Shown: positions 16,903 to 27,061, counted from the stretch's first letter. The stretch: 64,000 nt of DNA from UBA7374 sp049890275 (GCA_049890275.1 JBMHBT010000001.1:1-64000); one strand, 5' to 3'. Numbers and translations are program-made. Notes: generated by a model from the sequence alone, not told the origin.

Positions 16903-17934
16903 CTAAGCAGGCTGATGCTGGCTAAGGCAGTGCAAGGCACCCCCCTCGCGTAGAATATCTCGGCAATCAAAGCCAATGACCGTACGCTCCGGGTAACAAG
17001 CGCGAAGGGTTTCCAATGCCCGAGCGTCGTTCTCCTCTTGGGCAAAAGTCGGCACCAGAACAGCACCATTTAGCACGAGATAATTGAGGTAGCTGGCAGC
17101 AAGTGGCTGACCGTCTTGAACGATCGGGTCGGGAAGCGGTAAGGTGACCAATTCCAAAGAACGGCCATCAGGAAGTACCGCCCCTTGCAGACGTCTCCGA
17201 TTTTCTTCTAAAGCCATCCTATTGGGATCGCTCAAAGTTTGTGGGGCGGCCAATAGAACACCATCCTCGCGGAAGAAACGGGCAATATTGTCGATATGTC
17301 CATCCGTATCGTCACCCACAAGCCCCTCCTGTAACCAAAGCACTTGCTCCACACCAAGACCACGGGAGAGAATCGACTCAATCGCAGCTTTTTCAGTCGG
17401 GCCATTTCGGTTCGGATGCAGTAAAACGGCTTCGGTGGTCAAGACAGTACCGCAACCGTTGGATTCAATCGCTCCGCCTTCGAGAATCGTCTCAAAAGTG
17501 ATACGGGGTAGATCCAATGCATGCGCAATGAAAGCAGGCGCCTCGGAGTCACGACGGTAACGGGGAAACTTCCCGCCCCAGGCGTTGAAATCCCAATCCG
17601 TAACTGTCAGCTCAGCATTCTTCCCCTTCAAAACAAAGAGCGGCCCAAAATCGCGACACCAGACATCATCGGTCTGATAGTCGAAAAGTTTGAGATTGGG
17701 CGGCAATTCCGATGGCCCCCAATGCCGGAGTAAGTCCTCACGAGCCAATTCGGGACAAAGAACAGAAACGCGCTGATAGCGCGCAGCAATTTGATAGAGC
17801 TCGACCAACCGACTTTGAACGCGAGACAATACGCCTGGCCAAAGATCTTCAGACGTGGGCCAGGCAAACCAAACGGCCTCCTGCCTTTCCCAATCTGCGG
17901 GGAAGCGGAAGTGGATTTTGGATGGATGGCTCAT
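16903..17934 (-). CDS. aguA: Agmatine deiminase
   Basis: 343 residues of the porphyromonas-type peptidylarginine/agmatine deiminase family (PF04371). It hydrolyses agmatine to N-carbamoylputrescine and ammonia. Family signatures visible: WFAWPTSEDLWPG near the N-terminus, DDVWCRDFGP, the Asp-His segment DDTDGHIDN, and the C-terminal catalytic Cys in GGALHC (C336). The ATG at 17934 starts two bases after the stop of the amidase gene; a TTG at 17940 is the alternative. The pair with N-carbamoylputrescine amidase makes agmatine rather than peptidyl-arginine the likely substrate. It is the last gene of the hisG-aguB-aguA run. Confidence 0.92.
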   Translation of the reverse strand: MSHPSKIHFRFPADWERQEAVWFAWPTSEDLWPGVLSRVQSRLVELYQIAARYQRVSVLCPELAREDLLRHWGPSELPPNLKLFDYQTDDVWCRDFGPLFVLKGKNAELTVTDWDFNAWGGKFPRYRRDSEAPAFIAHALDLPRITFETILEGGAIESNGCGTVLTTEAVLLHPNRNGPTEKAAIESILSRGLGVEQVLWLQEGLVGDDTDGHIDNIARFFREDGVLLAAPQTLSDPNRMALEENRRRLQGAVLPDGRSLELVTLPLPDPIVQDGQPLAASYLNYLVLNGAVLVPTFAQEENDARALETLRACYPERTVIGFDCRDILREGGALHCLSQHQPA

Positions 17935-17936
17935 CT

Positions 17937-18833
17937 TCAAGCAGGCGACTGACTCTCTCCGTCGATCATCCGTAACTGCAGGCCATCGTAACTATCGATC
18001 CGCCGGTCGCGCAGAAAAGGCCAGATTCGGCGGGTCTGCTCCAAAGCATCTAGGTCGCAATCAGCCGCTACAATTGCCGCTTCATCGACTGGGCCCTTAG
18101 CCAACATACGTCCATGAAAATCGGCGACAAAAGACTGCCCCCAGAATTCAGTATCTCCCTCCGTACCGATTCGGTTAGCCGCAGCAAAATAACAACCATT
18201 AGCCACGGCATGGCCGCGCTGTACCGTCTCCCAAGCACTGTACTGGGCCTCGCCCTCACTCGCTTTTTCATCGGATAGCCAGCCGATGGCAGTCGGGCAA
18301 AAGAGGATTTGTGCGCCCCCGAGGGCCAACATCCGAGCTGCCTCTGGAAACCATTGATCCCAACAGATCAACACACCGATACAGCCATATGCAGTTTCCC
18401 ATACGGGAAAACCCAAATCGCCCGGTGTAAAATAAAACTTTTCTTCAAATCCGGGATCTTGCGGTATGTGCATCTTCCGGTACTTACCGAGAAAGCGACC
18501 ATCGGCATCCATCACAGCCGCAGTATTGTGGTACACGCCGGAAGCACGTTGCTCGAAAAGTGAGAGAATTAGAACCACACCCAATTCAGCAGCGAGTCGA
18601 CCCAACGCTTCCGTAGTCGGACCAGGCACGGACTCCGCGAGATCAAAGTGTCGCGTGTCTTGTGTACGGCAGAAGTACGGAGTATTAAAAAGCTCCTGTG
18701 TACAAATGATCTGGGCGCCGGAAGCAGCAGCCTCACGTACACGCTTCTCCAGTATAGTGAGAGCCGGCTCCTTTGAATCAGCTCCTCGCTCTTGGATGAG
18801 AGCGATCCGCACATTAGAAGGGCAGGACCTCAT
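17937..18833 (-). CDS. aguB: N-carbamoylputrescine amidase
   Basis: 298 residues of the carbon-nitrogen hydrolase (nitrilase) superfamily. The catalytic triad is E47 (CTQELF), K120 (KYRKMHIP) and C157 (ICWDQW). The match to the plant/Pseudomonas AguB subgroup (HIPQDPGFEEKFYFTPGD) supports putrescine formation from N-carbamoylputrescine. It works in sequence with the downstream aguA, and together they provide the arginine-decarboxylase-dependent route to putrescine; no arginine decarboxylase is in the window. It starts 12 bases after hisG ends, so the three genes probably form one transcript. Confidence 0.92.
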   Translation of the reverse strand: MRSCPSNVRIALIQERGADSKEPALTILEKRVREAAASGAQIICTQELFNTPYFCRTQDTRHFDLAESVPGPTTEALGRLAAELGVVLILSLFEQRASGVYHNTAAVMDADGRFLGKYRKMHIPQDPGFEEKFYFTPGDLGFPVWETAYGCIGVLICWDQWFPEAARMLALGGAQILFCPTAIGWLSDEKASEGEAQYSAWETVQRGHAVANGCYFAAANRIGTEGDTEFWGQSFVADFHGRMLAKGPVDEAAIVAADCDLDALEQTRRIWPFLRDRRIDSYDGLQLRMIDGESQSPA

Positions 18834-18845
18834 GGCATAAGCCGC

Positions 18846-19727
<882 letters not shown>

Positions 19728-19864
19728 AAGAAAAGATACATCGAAGCTGGAGCGGAACAGGATCGGTACAAGTTTAATTTTTACTGCACAGCTCCGGAAA
19801 CAGACAAAAAATTTACATTTGCAACCCCCAGCGGCCTCAACAAACTGGTGGATGCTAACCGATC

Positions 19865-20347
19865 ATGCCAAAGATTACACCACTTGATTGCGGAGATCCT
19901 GCACCAGCATTTAGTTACAGTTGGGCTGGAAAAAGCTATAAAAGTAGCTCTCACAAAAGCTATTGCCTACTCTACTTCTACCCGAAGGACGACACTCCGG
20001 GTTGCACCACAGAGGCCTGCTCTTTCCGTGATCACTGGGAGCAATGTAAAGAGGCGGGCCTGCAGATCGTTGGCGTGAGCAAGGATTCCGAAGCATCCCA
20101 CGAAAAATTCAGAGCCAAATATGAACTGCCTTTTCCCTTGATTGCAGATACCGACCTGAGTCTGGCCAAGGCCTATGGTGTCTACGGAGAAAAGAAGTTT
20201 ATGGGAAAGACCTATGACGGCGTTCACCGCATTTCATTTTTAATCTCTCCAGACGGCACCATTGCCAAAACCTACCCAAAAGTAAAACCAGCTAACCACG
20301 CTGCGGAAATATTTCGCGACCTAGCTGAACTACCTGAATGCACATGA
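19865..20347 (+). CDS. bcp: Thiol peroxidase of the Bcp/PrxQ family
   Basis: 160 residues with the PrxQ signature DDTPGCTTEACSFRD, giving peroxidatic C47 and resolving C52. The thioredoxin fold (LYFYPKDDTPG, VGVSKDS, LPFPLIADTD) is complete. It reduces hydrogen peroxide and organic hydroperoxides with thioredoxin as donor, probably in the cytoplasm. Its 3' end overlaps the following response-regulator gene, so the two are co-transcribed. Confidence 0.95.
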   Translation: MPKITPLDCGDPAPAFSYSWAGKSYKSSSHKSYCLLYFYPKDDTPGCTTEACSFRDHWEQCKEAGLQIVGVSKDSEASHEKFRAKYELPFPLIADTDLSLAKAYGVYGEKKFMGKTYDGVHRISFLISPDGTIAKTYPKVKPANHAAEIFRDLAELPECT

Positions 20348-21081
20348 GCCAGCCATCCAAACCATTGATTGTCGTGGCGGAGGACGACCGCGACTTATCC
20401 GCCCTAATAAGGGCCCAATTAGAAACAGCAGAGATGCAAGTACAGGTTTGCAATGAAGCCGCCCACGCATTCCGTTTTCTCAAAGACAACTTTGCCAACC
20501 TGCTCCTTCTTGATGTCCACCTGCCGGACGACACCGGTTTGCATCTGATTGATGAACTTCGCCAGAATGATATTGATGTTCCGGTTATTTTCCTCACTGC
20601 CGATCAGGATGAAGACAAAAAGATCCAGGCACTCGACCTCGGTGGCGACGATTACATCACAAAACCCTTTAATTTTGCCGAGCTAATCGCTCGTATCCAT
20701 GCCGTTCTGCGCAGGAGTAATACCGCTCATGATACGAATGTAACAAAGAATGCGGCCACTACGGATGAACCATTTGAATTCTCCGGCGCGCAAATCAACC
20801 CACAACGGCTGGAAATTACTTTTCCCGATGGAGCGATTCAAAAAATTGGCCGCAAGGAACTGGGTATTTTTTCCTTTTTATCCAATCATGCAGATTCTGT
20901 CATTACTCGTAAGGATCTGATCCACGGGGTCTGGGGCGTGCACGCCGATGTACGCAGTCGTTCACTTGATCAGTATATTGTAAAGATACGGACTCTCTAT
21001 AAAAATCATGGTCTTTCTCTCGATGCCTTTCGTACGGTTCATGGAGTGGGCTATATTTATGAGACTTTGAAGAGCGCCTGA
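20338..21081 (+). CDS. OmpR/PhoB-family response regulator
   Basis: 247 residues, or 245 from the ATG at 20344, which would give an ATGA overlap with bcp. The receiver domain has the acidic pocket EDD (15-17), phosphorylatable D59 in LLLLDVHLPD, switch T87 and K109 in TKPF. The C-terminal winged helix (RKELGIFSFLSNHAD ... RSRSLDQYIVKIR ... VHGVGYIYE) is of the OmpR type, so it is a DNA-binding transcription factor. No histidine kinase is adjacent. The overlap with a peroxiredoxin gene suggests, but does not prove, a link to redox stress. Confidence 0.92.
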   Translation: MHMSQPSKPLIVVAEDDRDLSALIRAQLETAEMQVQVCNEAAHAFRFLKDNFANLLLLDVHLPDDTGLHLIDELRQNDIDVPVIFLTADQDEDKKIQALDLGGDDYITKPFNFAELIARIHAVLRRSNTAHDTNVTKNAATTDEPFEFSGAQINPQRLEITFPDGAIQKIGRKELGIFSFLSNHADSVITRKDLIHGVWGVHADVRSRSLDQYIVKIRTLYKNHGLSLDAFRTVHGVGYIYETLKSA

Positions 21082-21129
21082 GTGCATCGAAGCGGGAATC
21101 AGACCCTCCTGCTTGAAAAGTCTTGAAGC

Positions 21130-21149
21130 GACTGCTGCGCGAAGCAGTC
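21130..21149 (+). other. Hairpin between the response regulator and leuB
   Basis: GACTGCT-GCGCGA-AGCAGTC, a 7-base perfect stem followed only by TATGCGTC, so it is a weak candidate terminator or attenuator upstream of leuB. There is no leader peptide with Leu codons in the 96-base gap. Confidence 0.35.
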
Positions 21150-21177
21150 TATGCGTCTTTCACTTTTGTCCACACCT

Positions 21178-22278
21178 ATGAAGACGCTACAATTTGCAGT
21201 ACTCCCCGGAGACGGGATCGGTCCCGAAGTCATGGACGTCGCCCTCGACGTTCTCCAAGCCGCCGGCCAACGGTTCGGCTTCGCTCTTGAATACCAAAGC
21301 GCTGACATCGGTGGTATCGCCATCGATAACCATGGAGAAGCCTTTCCCGAAAGCACGAAAACCGTTTGCGACGCTGCCGACGCCATCCTATTCGGTTCCG
21401 TCGGCGGCCCCAAATGGGAGAACCTCCCCCCGAAGGAGCAACCCGAGCGGGCTGCCCTGCTCCCTATCCGCAAGGCCTACTCGCTCTACGCCAATGTACG
21501 ACCCGGCTTGCTCTACTCCGAACTGACCGATGCGTCCCCCCTCAAGCAAGAACGTATCCCACAAGGTATTGATATCGTCTGTATTCGTGAACTCACCGGC
21601 GGCATCTACTTCGGTGAACCCAAAGCTACCACGACACTGGAAAACGGCGAGTCACAGGCTATTGATACGATGGTCTACAAAACCAGCGAAATTGAGCGCA
21701 TCGCTCAAGTCGCGATCGACACTGCCCGCAGCCGTGGCGGCCGTGTCTGCTCGGTCGATAAAGCCAACGTCCTCGAGACCTCCGTCCTCTGGCGCAAGGT
21801 CGTCACTGAATACTTTGCCAAACACGCTCCCGAGATTGAGCTCTCCCATATGTATGTCGACAACGCCGCCATGCAACTGGCCCGCGACCCCAACCAATTC
21901 GACGTTCTCTTCACAGAAAACATGTTCGGCGACATCCTCTCCGATGAGATGGGCGTCATTTGCGGCTCCCTCGGTATGCTTGCCTCGGCCAGCCTCGGCG
22001 CACAAAAAAACCGCCTCGGCCACCCCTATGGACTCTATGAACCATCCGGCGGCACGGCCCCCGATATCGCCGGGAAAGGCATAGCCAACCCCTGTGCACA
22101 GATCCTCTCCGCTGCACTCATGCTCCGCTACAGCTTTGCCGAAGAAGAAGCTGCCAGTGCCATTGAAGCCGCCGTCCGGAAAACCGTCACCGGTGGCACC
22201 CGCACAGGAGATATCGCCTTCGGCCTCGAAGCCGTCGGCACTAAAGCCATGGGCGAAGCCGTGCTGAATCATTTGTAA
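21178..22278 (+). CDS. leuB: 3-isopropylmalate dehydrogenase
   Basis: 366 residues from the ATG at 21178 (an earlier frame start at 21151 adds nine atypical residues). It is an NAD-dependent beta-decarboxylating dehydrogenase of leucine biosynthesis. Motifs: LPGDGIGPEV at the N-terminus, VRP in YANVRPGLLYS, RELTGGIYFGEP, the metal/substrate Asp segment MFGDILSDE, and GTAPDIAGKGIANP near the NAD site. The YANVRP and GIYFG context separates it from isocitrate dehydrogenase. It is unlinked to leuA, leuC or leuD in this window. Confidence 0.95.
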   Translation: MKTLQFAVLPGDGIGPEVMDVALDVLQAAGQRFGFALEYQSADIGGIAIDNHGEAFPESTKTVCDAADAILFGSVGGPKWENLPPKEQPERAALLPIRKAYSLYANVRPGLLYSELTDASPLKQERIPQGIDIVCIRELTGGIYFGEPKATTTLENGESQAIDTMVYKTSEIERIAQVAIDTARSRGGRVCSVDKANVLETSVLWRKVVTEYFAKHAPEIELSHMYVDNAAMQLARDPNQFDVLFTENMFGDILSDEMGVICGSLGMLASASLGAQKNRLGHPYGLYEPSGGTAPDIAGKGIANPCAQILSAALMLRYSFAEEEAASAIEAAVRKTVTGGTRTGDIAFGLEAVGTKAMGEAVLNHL

Positions 22279-22293
22279 AACAGTAATCGTTAT

Positions 22294-22743
22294 AAAACCA
22301 CGGATCAACACCGATGGACACTGATAATGATAAAAAGCTTCCGCACCACGAACTGACTCGTGAAATCATTGGAAGTGCTTTTGAAGTACTCAACCAATTG
22401 GGCCATGGATTTCATGAAAAACCTTATGAAAACGCATTGGTTCTAGAATTGAATGCACGCGGAATAACCGTAGATCAGCAAAAAGCATATCCTATCATCT
22501 ATAGGAATACCGAAGTCGGTAAATACATACCCGATTTAATTGTAGCCGAATCTATCCTATTAGATACAAAACAGTGAATCAGATTGCCGATCTGGAAAAA
22601 GGCCAAATGCTCAATTATCTGCGTATTACCGACCTCAAAGTAGGACTCATATTAAACTTTAAAAGGCCCAAACTGGAGTGGGAACGCGTTATCCTCTAAT
22701 CAACAATCCTTATCCGTGCTTATCTGAGCCTATCCGTGGTTTT
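22294..22743. mobile_element. Inverted-repeat cassette carrying the broken GxxExxY gene
   Basis: A 450-base unit bounded by a perfect 12-base inverted repeat, AAAACCACGGAT at 22294-22305 and its complement ATCCGTGGTTTT at 22732-22743. Similarity continues inwards (ACGGATAA-like words). The repeat runs into the first codons of the enclosed gene. No transposase is encoded, so movement would need help in trans. A related repeat copy occurs at 31987-32004. Confidence 0.6.
22314..22699 (+). pseudogene. GxxExxY-family protein, broken by a one-base frameshift
   Basis: The frame opens at 22314 and shows the family signature in GHGFHEKPYENAL (G-x-x-E-x-x-Y type) and the PDLIV strand. It then hits TGA at 22575 after residue 87. 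From 22570 the other frame continues the family sequence (TVNQIADLEKGQMLNYL ... KVGLILNF) to a stop at 22699. Restoring one A in the AAAA run at 22568-22571 gives a 128-residue protein, the usual size. The family has PD-(D/E)xK-like features; here the acidic residue before TK is Asp. It is either a true pseudogene or a homopolymer sequencing error. Confidence 0.85.
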
Positions 22744-22808
22744 CTAAATACTAGCGACCTGTATGCAATAACCCAAACACTTGCGTCAAACAATATACCT
22801 TGTACAAA

Positions 22809-25556
22809 ATGACCTCCGCCGAGATCCGCCAGTCCTTCCTCGATTTCTTTGCTTCGAAGCAGCATACCGCTGTGCCCTCGGCCTCACTTCTGCCCCAGTC
22901 GCCCGGACTGCTCTTCACTAACGCCGGGATGAACCAGTTTGTGCCCTACTTCCTGGGCAGCGAGAAGGCACCCTACAACCCGCCCCGCGCGGCCGACACG
23001 CAGAAGTGCATCCGCGCCGGCGGCAAACACAACGACCTCGAAGACGTCGGCTACGATACTTACCACCATACCTTCTTCGAGATGCTCGGTAACTGGTCCT
23101 TCGGCGACTACTTTAAGAAAGAAGCCATCGAATGGGGCTGGGAACTCCTGACCCAAGTCTGGGGCTTTCCGCCGGAACGCCTCTACGCCACGGTCTACCG
23201 ACCAGAAGAAGGCGACCCCGCCGCATTCGACGATGAGGCGCACGCCTACTGGACAGCCATCTTTGAAGCCGCCGGCCTCGACCCCGCTGTGCACATCATC
23301 GACGGCAACAAAAAGGACAACTTCTGGATGATGGGCGAGACCGGCCCCTGCGGTCCCTGCTCCGAGCTTCACGTCGATCTTACGCCCAACGGAGATACCA
23401 AAGGCAGTCTGGTTAACAAAGACTCCGACCTCTGTATTGAAATCTGGAACCTTGTCTTTATCCAGTACAATGCTGAGGCCGACGGCAGCTTCCGTGATCT
23501 CCCGGCAAAGCATGTTGATACCGGCATGGGCTTTGAACGCGCCTGCTCCATCATTCAAAACACCAAGGGCCTAACCGACTTCTCCCAGAAGCCGACCAAC
23601 TACGCTACCGACGTCTTCCAGCCCATCTTCCGAAAACTTGAAAAACTGAGCGGAAAGAAATACGTGGACATTTATCCCGGAGAGGGAGTCGAAAAATCCG
23701 ATACACTTGAACAGGCCATCGCCTTCCGAGTCATCGCCGACCACATCCGCACCCTCTCCTTCTCCATTGCCGACGGCATCCTCCCCGGCAACACCGGTCG
23801 CAACTACGTCCTCCGCCGCATCCTCCGTCGCGCCGTCAAGTACGGCCGCAGCCTGGGCTTCGACGGCACCGAACCCTTCCTCCCGAAGCTTGTCGATACC
23901 CTCGTAAGCGAGTTCAGCGGCGTCTTTCCCGAGATCCAGAAACGAGCCGAAGCCGTCAAAGAAACCCTCGCCACAGAGGAAACCAGCTTTAACAAGACTC
24001 TAGACAGGGGACTGCAACTCTTTGAAAACACCTCCCAGTCGGGCACTGTCTTCCCTCCTGAAGAAGCCTTCAAGCTCTACGACACATACGGCTTTCCCCT
24101 CGATCTCACCGCCCTGCTCTGCCGCGAACGCGGCCTAACACTCGACGAAGCCGCAGTCGAGACACACATGGAGCAACAGCGCGAACGCGCCCGCGCCGCG
24201 CAGAAGAAAACCATCGTCCGCGCCCTCGATTTGAAGACCGAGGCCGTGACCGAATTTCTCGGCTTCGACCAGGACAACTGCGAGGCAGAGATCCTCGAAA
24301 TCCATCCACAGGACGACCAGTTGCTCGTCATCACCGACAAGACCGTGCTCTTCACCGAAATGGGCGGGCAGGAAGGCGACACCGGAACCGCCGAAATCGA
24401 CGGCCAGACCTGCCGAATCCTCGCTGTACAAAAAGTGGGCAACGCCACCGCCCACATTTTCAAAGACGTACCCCCTTCTCTCTTAGAAGTGGGCTCTTCT
24501 TTGAGCATCGCCCTCAACCGGAAACGCCGAGATCCGATCGAGGCACACCATACGGCGACCCACTTGCTCCACTGGGCACTGCACGAAGTCGTCTCTCCAG
24601 ACGCCACTCAACAAGGCTCCAGCGTTTCGCCCGAACGTCTCCGCTTTGACTTCAACTCCAAGGCTCTCAGCCCCGAACAAATTACTGCGCTGGAAGACTC
24701 TGTTAACACCTGTATCCAAAAAAACGAACCCGTCTCCTGGACCGAAGTGCCGCACGCCGAAGTCGCCGACCGCGCCGACGTCATGCAGTTTTTCGGCGAC
24801 AAGTACGGAGACCTCGTTCGCGTTGTCCAGATCGGCGGGCAAGCCGCTGCCCTAGACGGATACTCCATGGAGCTGTGCGGAGGCACGCACACTCGCAATA
24901 CCGCAGACATCGGTCTCTTTAAAATCAAGTCCGAGGGCGCCATCGCCGCCGGAGTCCGCCGCATCGAGGCCCTTTGTGGCCAAGCCGCCGAGGACTACCT
25001 CAAGGAAGTGGAAGCCGCTGAAGCCGGAGCCAAGACCGCCCATCTAGAAAAACTGGAAACGCTGAATCAAGCACTCTCCAACTTGAGCGCAGACACCTTT
25101 ACAGTCGATGCAGACGCTTCCTCAGAAGCGATCAAAGCCGTCGCCATCGAAGCGGAAAAGGCGCTAAAGAAAGCGCAGTCGGCTGCAGCCGTCGGGCAAG
25201 CTAACCAGTTACTGGAATCGGCCCGCACCCTCGAGTGCGGCCTGAAGATTCTTGTCGCCACAGTCGATGCGCCCGACCCGAACGCCCTCAAGTCCATGGT
25301 CGGGCACCTCGCCGGGCAACTCGGCGAGTCCCTTGTTCTCTTGGGAGCCGCCTTCGACGGCAAAGTCAGCCTTTGCGCACAAGCCAGCCCGAAAGCCGTC
25401 GAGGCAGGTCACAAAGCAGGCGACATCATCCGAGAACTCACCGGTAAACTTGGCGGCAAGGGTGGAGGCAAACCCAACTTCGCTATGGGCGGTGCGCCCG
25501 ACAACGGCACGCTTGAATCAGAAATAGACTCCTTTACCCAATCAATTGTAAACTAA
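22809..25556 (+). CDS. alaS: Alanine-tRNA ligase
   Basis: 915 residues from the ATG at 22809 (a TTG nine bases upstream is less likely). It charges tRNA-Ala. Class II catalytic domain: LLPQSPGLLFTNAGMNQF and GETGPCGPCSELHVD. The editing domain has the zinc/water-binding EAHHTATHLLHWAL and GGTHTRNTADIG. The C-terminal C-Ala domain ends in the Gly-rich GGKGGGKPNFAMGGAPD. Full length and all motifs intact. It stands alone, with 108 bases upstream shared with the GxxExxY cassette end. Confidence 0.97.
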   Translation: MTSAEIRQSFLDFFASKQHTAVPSASLLPQSPGLLFTNAGMNQFVPYFLGSEKAPYNPPRAADTQKCIRAGGKHNDLEDVGYDTYHHTFFEMLGNWSFGDYFKKEAIEWGWELLTQVWGFPPERLYATVYRPEEGDPAAFDDEAHAYWTAIFEAAGLDPAVHIIDGNKKDNFWMMGETGPCGPCSELHVDLTPNGDTKGSLVNKDSDLCIEIWNLVFIQYNAEADGSFRDLPAKHVDTGMGFERACSIIQNTKGLTDFSQKPTNYATDVFQPIFRKLEKLSGKKYVDIYPGEGVEKSDTLEQAIAFRVIADHIRTLSFSIADGILPGNTGRNYVLRRILRRAVKYGRSLGFDGTEPFLPKLVDTLVSEFSGVFPEIQKRAEAVKETLATEETSFNKTLDRGLQLFENTSQSGTVFPPEEAFKLYDTYGFPLDLTALLCRERGLTLDEAAVETHMEQQRERARAAQKKTIVRALDLKTEAVTEFLGFDQDNCEAEILEIHPQDDQLLVITDKTVLFTEMGGQEGDTGTAEIDGQTCRILAVQKVGNATAHIFKDVPPSLLEVGSSLSIALNRKRRDPIEAHHTATHLLHWALHEVVSPDATQQGSSVSPERLRFDFNSKALSPEQITALEDSVNTCIQKNEPVSWTEVPHAEVADRADVMQFFGDKYGDLVRVVQIGGQAAALDGYSMELCGGTHTRNTADIGLFKIKSEGAIAAGVRRIEALCGQAAEDYLKEVEAAEAGAKTAHLEKLETLNQALSNLSADTFTVDADASSEAIKAVAIEAEKALKKAQSAAAVGQANQLLESARTLECGLKILVATVDAPDPNALKSMVGHLAGQLGESLVLLGAAFDGKVSLCAQASPKAVEAGHKAGDIIRELTGKLGGKGGGKPNFAMGGAPDNGTLESEIDSFTQSIVN

Positions 25557-25692
25557 AGTCTACACTAGCTTCGCATTATACGTATACAACACATCGTAAT
25601 CTAGGAACAAAACCGCTTTACAGAAGTATATTCAGTACTGATTGAACCCTCGAAGAAGAGCTAAATAATTGGGCTTTCGCAGTGTTGCGAAC

Positions 25693-26169
25693 CTAGCGGC
25701 CACGCCGCATCTCGCGCTCGGTCTCCCGCATCACGACTTTGCGCTTTAGCGTCTCACGCTTATCATGCAGCTTTTTGCCGGTGCACAATGCGATCTCAAC
25801 CTTAATCAAACCATTCTTCATGTAGATGCGTAAGGGAACCAGCGTTTTCCCGCCCGCATCAATCGCACCCGCCAGCTTGTCAATCTCACGCCGATGCAGG
25901 AGCAACTTGCGCTTCCGTCTCGGCGGATGATTCTGCAAGTTGCCAAACTCGTAGGCACCAATGTGCGAATTATAGAGCCAAACTTGGCGCTTCTCGACGC
26001 GACAGAAAGCATCATTGAGCTGAGCATTGCCCGTGCGGATCGCCTTTACTTCGGTACCGAGTAATTGAATGCCCGCCTCATATCGATCACCGACAAAGAA
26101 ATTGTGCGACGCTTTCGCGTTGCGGACTTCTTTGTAGCGGTCGTCTGGCTTCTTTTTTTTCGCACTCAC
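25693..26169 (-). CDS. smpB: SsrA-binding protein
   Basis: 158 residues from a GTG at 26169. It binds tmRNA and delivers it to stalled ribosomes for trans-translation. Family hallmarks: ASHNFFVGDRYEAGIQLLGTEVKAIR, then LNDAFCRVEK, HIGAYEFGN and the basic C-terminal tail (KLHDKRETLKRK ... EREMRRGR). The tmRNA gene is not visible within the flanking intergenic DNA. Downstream of rpoZ on the same strand, 79 bases apart, so possibly co-transcribed. Confidence 0.97.
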   Translation of the reverse strand: MSAKKKKPDDRYKEVRNAKASHNFFVGDRYEAGIQLLGTEVKAIRTGNAQLNDAFCRVEKRQVWLYNSHIGAYEFGNLQNHPPRRKRKLLLHRREIDKLAGAIDAGGKTLVPLRIYMKNGLIKVEIALCTGKKLHDKRETLKRKVVMRETEREMRRGR

Positions 26170-26248
26170 GGTATGACTACAGCCTGCGTCAGCTGGGCTG
26201 TCTCACGAAAAGCGGAAGCTCAGCCGAGCAATCCGGCAGTACTGATCT

Positions 26249-26458
26249 CTAGTCCTCTTCCGGCTCGTCGAGCTGGTAGGTGATCTTGCCTTCAATGATT
26301 TCGCGCAAAGCCATATCTTCAGCAGACAAGCGTTCCAGCGATTCAATTAGTGGCTTGTAACCACTCTTGAGCTGTTTCGCACGGCGCGAGACCACGTTGA
26401 TCAAGATCATCGGGTCTGTGATGATTTCTTGGGCTTGGTGTAAATAGTCGTCTCTCAA
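26249..26458 (-). CDS. rpoZ: RNA polymerase omega subunit
   Basis: 69 residues. It assists assembly and stability of RNA polymerase by binding the beta-prime subunit. Recognisable by MILINVVSRRAKQLKSGYKPLI and LREIIEGKITYQL. The start is TTG, decided by a perfect AGGAGG (26466-26471) seven bases upstream. It is divergent from rplM, with a shared intergenic region of about 155 bases that must hold both promoters. Confidence 0.9.
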   Translation of the reverse strand: MRDDYLHQAQEIITDPMILINVVSRRAKQLKSGYKPLIESLERLSAEDMALREIIEGKITYQLDEPEED

Positions 26459-26465
26459 AGTCGTT

Positions 26466-26471
26466 CCTCCT
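26466..26471 (-). promoter_or_regulatory. Ribosome-binding site fixing the TTG start of rpoZ
   Basis: AGGAGG on the minus strand, seven bases before TTG at 26458. It is the strongest Shine-Dalgarno in this part of the window, and no ATG/GTG in frame has comparable support. Confidence 0.8.
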
Positions 26472-26614
26472 ATGGAATTAAGCAGGGAAACGTTGCAAAA
26501 TGACTAGCGAAGGGTTGTTGGCAATAAAAAAGCAGCAAATGCGCAATTTGCTTTAAGATTCCATTTGACAGAGTGCTGCTCACACCTAGTTTCCACCCCT
26601 TTTCCCTGCAAAAC

Positions 26615-27040
26615 ATGAAGACAACTTTCGCAACCAAGACAAGCCACACAAAGGAATGGTATGTCGTCGACGCATCACAGGAAACACTCGGCCGCATGGC
26701 TGTGAAAATCGCTAATGTGTTGCGCGGTCGCCACAAGGCTACCTTTACTCCGCACGCAGATGCAGGTGACTTTGTCGTCGTAGTCAACGCCGAGAAAGTA
26801 CAAGTAACCGGCAAAAAGAACACCGACAAACGCTACATGTTCTACTCCGGCTGGATGGGTGGCGAGAAATACGTCAACATGGCTGAGATGCGGGATCGCA
26901 AACCAGAATTTATCATTGAGCACGCCGTTAAAGGCATGCTCCCACGCAACCGACTGGGCCGCCAAATGATCAAAAAACTGAAGATCGTCACTGGCCCGGA
27001 TCATAACTTCCAAGCCCAGCAACCCAAACCGCTGGTTTAA
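26615..27040 (+). CDS. rplM: Ribosomal protein L13 (uL13)
   Basis: 141 residues from the ATG at 26615. A component of the large ribosomal subunit. Typical segments: WYVVDASQETLGRMAVKIAN, LRGRHKATFTPHADAGDFVVV, VTGKKNTDKRYMFYSGW and AVKGMLPRNRLGRQMIKKLK. It is followed 21 bases later by rpsI, the conserved rplM-rpsI pair. Confidence 0.97.
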   Translation: MKTTFATKTSHTKEWYVVDASQETLGRMAVKIANVLRGRHKATFTPHADAGDFVVVVNAEKVQVTGKKNTDKRYMFYSGWMGGEKYVNMAEMRDRKPEFIIEHAVKGMLPRNRLGRQMIKKLKIVTGPDHNFQAQQPKPLV

Positions 27041-27061
27041 ACCAATATTGAATCGCTGCAG

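Noticed and set aside
25557..25692. Possible tmRNA gene next to smpB
   Set aside because: The 136-base gap is too short and shows no tRNA-like ends or tag-coding frame.
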